In this document: one piece after another, positions 58,831-64,000 of the stretch
How the letters are laid out: each line of letters opens with the position of its first letter
Numbering within the stretch: the first letter of the stretch is position 1
Assembly: GCA_963693315.1 (NCBI GenBank)
Contig: OY856187.1
Coordinates: 391,369,269 to 391,433,268, forward strand
From: Diogma glabrata
Taxonomy: Eukaryota > Arthropoda > Insecta > Diptera > Cylindrotomidae
Reading direction: 5' to 3'
Length of the DNA: 64,000 nt
Made by a program: the position numbers and the translations under genes
Notes under the pieces: generated by a model
Databases searched by the model: none
What the model was told of the DNA's origin: nothing
What the model saw: the letters and a program-made list of their open reading frames with translations, nothing else

Positions 58831-59066
58831 GAAGGTCAACATTTAAAAGTGATTGGTAAAGAGTTTTGGAGAGTTTAAATTAAACATTTGCAATTTTTCG
58901 CGTTAATCGGCTTAATATGTGTCGCGAAAAATTAAGTGAACGTCAAAACATTCGTTTATTGGGTGTTACAGTTGTCAATGACTTACTCTGGAACCGTCAT
59001 ACTTGTGATACAAAATAGGCACACCGCACCAAAATTTACTATTTTATCGTACCATTTCATGTTGAC

Positions 59067-59115
59067 TTATAAAATACAATCCAGCAAAATAAGTTTGCTG
59101 GATTGTATTTTATAA
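59067..59115. repeat. Perfect 22-bp hairpin with 5-nt loop
   Basis: TTATAAAATACAATCCAGCA plus AA (59067-59088) pairs without mismatch with 59094-59115. The loop is ATAAG. A partial further copy (TTGATTGTATTTTATAAAA) follows at 59121. Confidence 0.9.
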
Positions 59116-59849
59116 ATAATTTGATTGTATTTTATAAAAGTGTCAACAAAAGTATTTTGGCTCTCATTTAAAATTATATAAGCGAAAAAAAATTCAAACT
59201 TGTGCACATGTTCCTCTGTCGAATAATGAAAAACAAGGGATTCTACTATGATTTCATTTGCATTAAATTTCCAATGTGAAAATAATTAGTTTTTATATAA
59301 TTTTTTTTTGGTAAGTATAAAATTTGATATCTGATTCTATTTTCAAAATACCAAACAATCAAATATCTATTGAAATGGAATAAAATTTCTTTATTTATTT
59401 GGAATTAATGGTATTGTCCTCACTTCGAATTGGCCTTAGTCTTAATTCGATAAATGTAATTCCCAAATCACTTCCTGGACTCGATCATTGATTAGTAAGC
59501 AAAAACACAAGTTTTATAAAATATTCAACACCGCTATTGTTTCACAACAACAGGATAACAATAAAGCAAACAACATTGCTATCTAGAATATTTTTTCAAT
59601 AGCTTTAAAAACTTCATGGGTTGATTTGATTGTACAAATTTCAAGTCCACAGCTTAAAATTTTATTCACAGTTAAAATATAATTTCTATTTACACAGTTT
59701 TATGTTTACGATACAGCGTTTTGTTTACAATTAATTTCACTTTATACTATCGCATTTTATTTGTACTGTTAAAACTATCGCAGTCTAATTTCTAAGTTTG
59801 CGAATAAATTTTGTTATAATTTTTTTTATGTACGGCTTCTTTATAAACT
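59116..59849. other. AT-rich, no gene recognised
   Basis: No ORF, LTR or RNA feature that I can support. Confidence 0.5.
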
Positions 59850-61720
59850 GTTACATGGTATTATTTTTAACTGTCGGATCCCTTAAACGGGTAATATTGG
59901 ACTCAAATGAGTTTAAAATATTAGGTTGTGTGCTGGAACAAGTATTTTGTGTAGTTTGGGTGTCAAAATATAGACTAATATTCTGCTTCGATTTGAAGCA
60001 TAACTTAGAACGCATAAAGCGAGAAATTGGTTGCCTGACTGTGCACCAAACCAATAGTTTATGATCAGAAACCACCAAATTTCATGCCGTATAAGTATGG
60101 ACGAAAATGATTTATTGGCCAAACCACAGCTAAAACTTTTTTTTCAACAGTGGCGTAATTTATTTCAGCTTTATTTAATACCCGACTGGCATATGCGATT
60201 GGCACATCAGCTGAGTCATGGTTTTGTGATCCAATTGCTCTGATACTCGTTCCACTAGCATCACAGGTTATTATGGATCGTTTTAAGAAATTGCGATACT
60301 GTACAATGGTGGTTAAATTAAAGCTTGCTTTAAATTTATAAATGTTTTGTCATAAAATTCATTCCACTGAAACTTTGCGTCTTTTTTTAACAAATTGGTT
60401 AGTGGTTGAGCTAAATCTAAAAAATTTGGAACGAAACGGCGATAATAGCCAGATAACCCTAGAATAGATTTTATTTCTTTGGCGTTTTTAGGTACCAGGA
60501 TAATATAGTATAGTTGTTATTTTCTGTTGAACTGGCATAATACCATGAAAGTTATGACATGTCCGAGATAGTAAATTTCTTTCCTAAGAAATTGACATTT
60601 TGATGGATTGATTTTTAAGTTGTGTGAACGATGATATTCGAATATTTCTTTTAATTTGATATTGTGATCTTGTAAATTGTATCCTCCTTATACTACTATA
60701 TCGTTAAGATACAAAAACCATATGAGTCTATTTAGACCTGTAAGTATGAAATTTATTAAACGTTGAAAAGTAGACGGTAGCCCTTTTAGAACAAACGGCA
60801 TCTTTTTTGAAAAGAAAATGTCTTAAGTTAGTACTAAATTCTGTTGTGACTCTACCTTCTTCTAATGGAACTTGGTGGTACCCGTTAACTAAATCAATTG
60901 TTCTGAAGCAACTTAAATGACCAAGTTAATCTAAAATTTTATTGATGTGTTGGAGTGGAAAGACATCATTGATTGTAACGTCATTTAATTTTCGGAAGTC
61001 TACCACATCTCGCCACTTTTTGAGACCATTTGTTGTTTTTTTCGGAACTATAAGAAGAGGAATATTCCAAGAACTTTTACTATGCTCGATTAACATTTCT
61101 GAAACTTGCTCGTTTATTTCTGCTTTTGTTGCCTCTGGCAAACGGATTTGTTTGATATTTACTGGAGAATTATTTGGAACTGTTGATATCTTGTGAGTAA
61201 TAAAATTCGTTATGGTTCGCCTTCTAATAAAAATTGAATTATTATTTATTTTAAATAAAAATTATCAATTTTTCATTTCTAAAGGGTTAGTAAAAGAATT
61301 GGTTAAACAAGATCCTAAAGAATTAGTAACTTCTGAGACAAACATAACATAATTTAAAAAATTAGATTATATTATTTGAACACTGTTTTATAATTCTTGG
61401 ACATGAACAGCTGTGTTCGATTTCTGTTCTCGTCCAAGTTTTTTTTCTGACTGAAAAGTTTCAAGTTGGATTTTGATTGTTAGTTGTACAATTTGGATTT
61501 AGATTTGAAGAATTGAAATAATTATGATATATGCCCTCATTGTACTTCTATTTCCGACACTCATTTATGTGATGACCTGCAATTTTACAATAAGCACAAC
61601 TAAGATTAAAGTTTAAAGTAATGTACCTGCATTATTATTAGAAACTGAACATATTGAAGTTGACAATCAAGATGGTTCAAAATTATAAGAAACCATGTTG
61701 TTTCCAGAATCTATATTGCA
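59850..61720 (-). pseudogene. Decayed Ty3/Gypsy element (gag knuckle, RT, RNase H)
   Basis: Minus-strand pieces in the right order. A CCHC knuckle, CAYCKIAGHHINEC, lies near 61560-61600, close to the second knuckle of the intact Gypsy element. RT: LPEATKAEINEQV, then SSWNIPLLIVPKK, then WRDVVDFRKLNDVTIND (61141-60926), followed by frame-broken DLVNGYHQV. RNase H: IITCDASGTSI, then PIAYASRVLNKAEINYATVE, then HFRPYLYGMKF (60290-60035). There are many stops and frame breaks. No integrase or LTRs were found. It is a relative of, but clearly older than, the element at 20.9-27.7 kb. Confidence 0.85.
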
Positions 61721-61864
61721 ATAACAGAAACAAGAGAAATCTTATAAATCTTATGATGATTATGTAGCTTTTGCGTATGACCGTGTTGAATATTTGAAGC
61801 TGATTAGCTTAGTAACGCCCTCCTACGCTTCTCCTATCCAATGCTAAAAAATTATTTTTTCTAC

Positions 61865-62105
61865 GATCGTGCAAAAAGTGAATATTTTTTGCACTATGTA
61901 CTGTGCCAAAAGTTTAATTTTTTGCACTAGTGCAAAAAGTGCCTTACTAATACAAAAAGATTTTGCACTAGTGCAGAAAGGAACCATACTAGTACAAAAA
62001 GTACCTGAAGATCGTAGAAAAAATATTGTGTGCAACACGTGCAAAACGCATATTTGTTGCAAGCTGCATGAAGTTTGCAGCTCGAGACGAAATTTATTTT
62101 CATAG
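61865..62105 (+). repeat. Cluster of GTGCAAAAAG palindromes, with a short Cys-rich frame
   Basis: TTTTTGCACTAGTGCAAAAA (61919-61938) is a perfect 20-bp palindrome. TTTTGCACTAGTGCAGAAAG (61961-61980) is a second, and variants (GTGCAAAAAGTG, AGTACAAAAAGTAC) surround them. A 78-codon frame (61869-62105) ends VCNTCKTHICCKLHEVC, which has the look of a transposase C-terminal Cys/His cluster such as piggyBac's. Without the rest of the protein this is only a guess. Confidence 0.55.
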
Positions 62106-64000
62106 CATACTAGGCAGTATACATCTGCATTAGCTAGATATCAAATAGAAATAAAAATTAGGTGTTTCTTAGTTTTTAGCATGATAAGTGAGTGAAGCAT
62201 AAAAACTTGTATGCACGCACCACTGGCGTTACTGAGTAGAACGCCCTATTAATAACCTTCCGTTGTTACATAAATAGCTATTTCGCTTATTTAGACTGGT
62301 GACCCAAAACGTTGATAAATACAAAAAAGGTGAATCATTCATGAAATCAATATTTTTAATAATGAATGAATCAGGTTACCAAAAAAACATTTTTTTTTAA
62401 ATTTATGTCAAACTATAAAAATGCTTTTTAATGGAAAATTGTCTATTTCGTTTTGACAGAAACCATCACAATTCCATAAAAAATTTTTGTTTATAAAACG
62501 TAAAATTATCAACTCGCCCAAAACTGTAAAGATTAGTAAATTATAGTTTCTAATACTACACGCAATCACAACTAGAATCAACCACAAAAAAGCTTTCTTT
62601 GGGCGTTGCTTGCATGTTTCTGGTTAGAGATTATAAAACATTTTCTAGAGCATAAGTTAATTAACTGCTAGTTAAATATAATCCAGAGTCTAAGTTAACA
62701 AGATTTTTGGTATTTGTTATATCGTATAATTGGTTGTGATTTTGATTTGAGGTTAGGATTTAATTTTTTTTCACAATACATATGATGTTTCTGTTTTTGT
62801 TCTTTACAAAAAACTTACATAATAAATCATTTTAAAAGAACGATGAAAGTTCAATTATTAATTGGTTTAATAGAGCGCATTTGTTGTGTGAGAAACGAAT
62901 TTATAAAATTCTAAGAAATTTTTTTTGCAAATTATCCCAGAGCCATATTTTAACTTTTTTGATTTGCTCAAAATTAAAATTTAATCTGTGTCACATAAAA
63001 TATATTTTATAACAGCCTGTCTCATATACAGTTTGACATGAAAACTGTTTACAGTCAAATAAATTCCCTACATAATTCATCTAACAATTTATTCGATTTT
63101 CTTTAATCCATTTAATATTAAATTTCTTTAAGGAAATTGGGCTTTTGAACTGTTTGTTTGTTTTTATTTCAAAGAAAATTTGAATATAAATATTTTAAGA
63201 TAATTTCTGAGAAAAAAATTCAAATGTTGTTTTTCTAATCCAAAAAAAATCAATACACAATATCGATGTTTAAGGTTATGTTTATTTGGGTAAACAGTTG
63301 GTTAAAAAACAATAAAATTTTGACGCATATGAATATTTAAAGATAGTTACACCTGATGCAATGGGAACATATAGCAATATCTAATATTTTTTTTATCTAA
63401 TATTTTTTTAGCACCTAGTTTTAAAGTTTTTCTGAAAAACACTTTTCCCTGTCCTAAAATAGAACCAAAATTATGTCTAAGACGTTTATATCTTCAACCT
63501 ACACACAGTCACATAAATTAAACCAAACATAATACAGACAAAAATATAATGCATGGCATTTATGTAATCAGAATTAAAAACACAGAGGAGGATTAATATA
63601 TTATTCTAAGAAATTTAAAATTTATCTCATTTAGAACAAAAATTACAACAACATTTTAATCTTGTAGCTTGTAACAAATGACATATTTTATTGCTTTTTT
63701 TTAGTCTTGAAAGTTGTTTGAACTCATAACGCCAACGATTTAATTTTTTTCTTATTATATTTAAGAAACACCATATTTTGATTTGATTTTATTTGTAGAT
63801 ATATACTTCAGGTGTTTCGGTTGAAATAAATAAAATAAAAGGAGTTGAACCGATTCAGAAGTTTATTAACATTATGTTGACAAAAAGGAGAAGTAAAAAA
63901 ATCACACAAGCAACGAGAATTCTTTTAACTGACGATTTATTTAATATTGTTTTTGGGATGGTTTTTTCAATGGCTTAATACGCATAAGATATAGGGTGAA
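62106..64000. other. AT-rich, no gene recognised
   Basis: No ORF longer than background, no repeat copy shared with the rest of the window, no RNA feature. Confidence 0.5.

Overview
This is a gene-poor, very AT-rich stretch of an animal genome, most likely an insect or other arthropod. It has short spliced genes with 60-nt-scale introns, BEL/Pao and Ty3/Gypsy retrotransposons, Helitrons, pogo/Tigger and EnSpm/CACTA-like DNA transposons, a non-LTR element and long minisatellite arrays. I see no convincing single-copy host gene. Almost everything that can be named is a mobile element, a broken piece of one, or a tandem/inverted repeat. Species cannot be fixed from the sequence alone.

Layout. 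1-0.7 kb: 3' end of a Crypton-like tyrosine recombinase gene, followed by two palindromes. 1.0-2.34 kb: a 184-bp tandem repeat in a higher-order duplication. 2.386-5.756 kb: a complete pogo/Tigger transposon with matching TIRs, a TA target duplication and a DD35D transposase broken once near its C-terminus. 6-9.2 kb: a short interspersed repeat, a BEL gag fragment, a Helitron-related repeat and a degenerate minisatellite. 9.5-12.1 kb: a spliced DUF4806 pseudogene and, upstream of it, the C-terminal remnant of an EnSpm-like transposase.

13.6-30.8 kb is a four-level nest. A Helitron holds a DNA transposon with about 600-bp TIRs (13903-28963, duplication ATAT). That transposon holds a BEL/Pao element (16152-28344, duplication ATTTA), which holds a Ty3/Gypsy element (20901-27685, duplication GTGA, LTRs identical). 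Order of insertion and relative age can be read directly. 30.8-32.3 kb: Helitron 3' ends arranged as a foldback, and a Helitron Rep fragment.

33.897-43.001 kb is an EnSpm/CACTA-like transposon with 12-bp TIRs (CCCGACAAACAA) and AAT duplications. It carries a long transposase ORF and a five-exon DUF4806 gene downstream of it on the same strand, the same gene order as in the decayed copy at 9.5-12.1 kb. A 3.19-kb element with CCCTGACGG ends has landed in exon 2 of that DUF4806 gene and itself carries a foldback of about 1.15 kb.

43-64 kb: unassigned AT-rich DNA, two direct copies of a satellite-bearing unit (46.2-48.8 and 51.1-52.7 kb, the second splitting a LINE), perfect short hairpins, minisatellites at 55.8-57.4 kb, a (TG)38 microsatellite, a further Helitron end, a decayed Gypsy element (59.9-61.7 kb) and a cluster of palindromes. 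The elements that look capable of recent activity are the Gypsy element (identical LTRs) and the BEL element (LTRs differing at one base, but integrase largely deleted). The EnSpm transposase ORF is intact, but its partner gene is disrupted.
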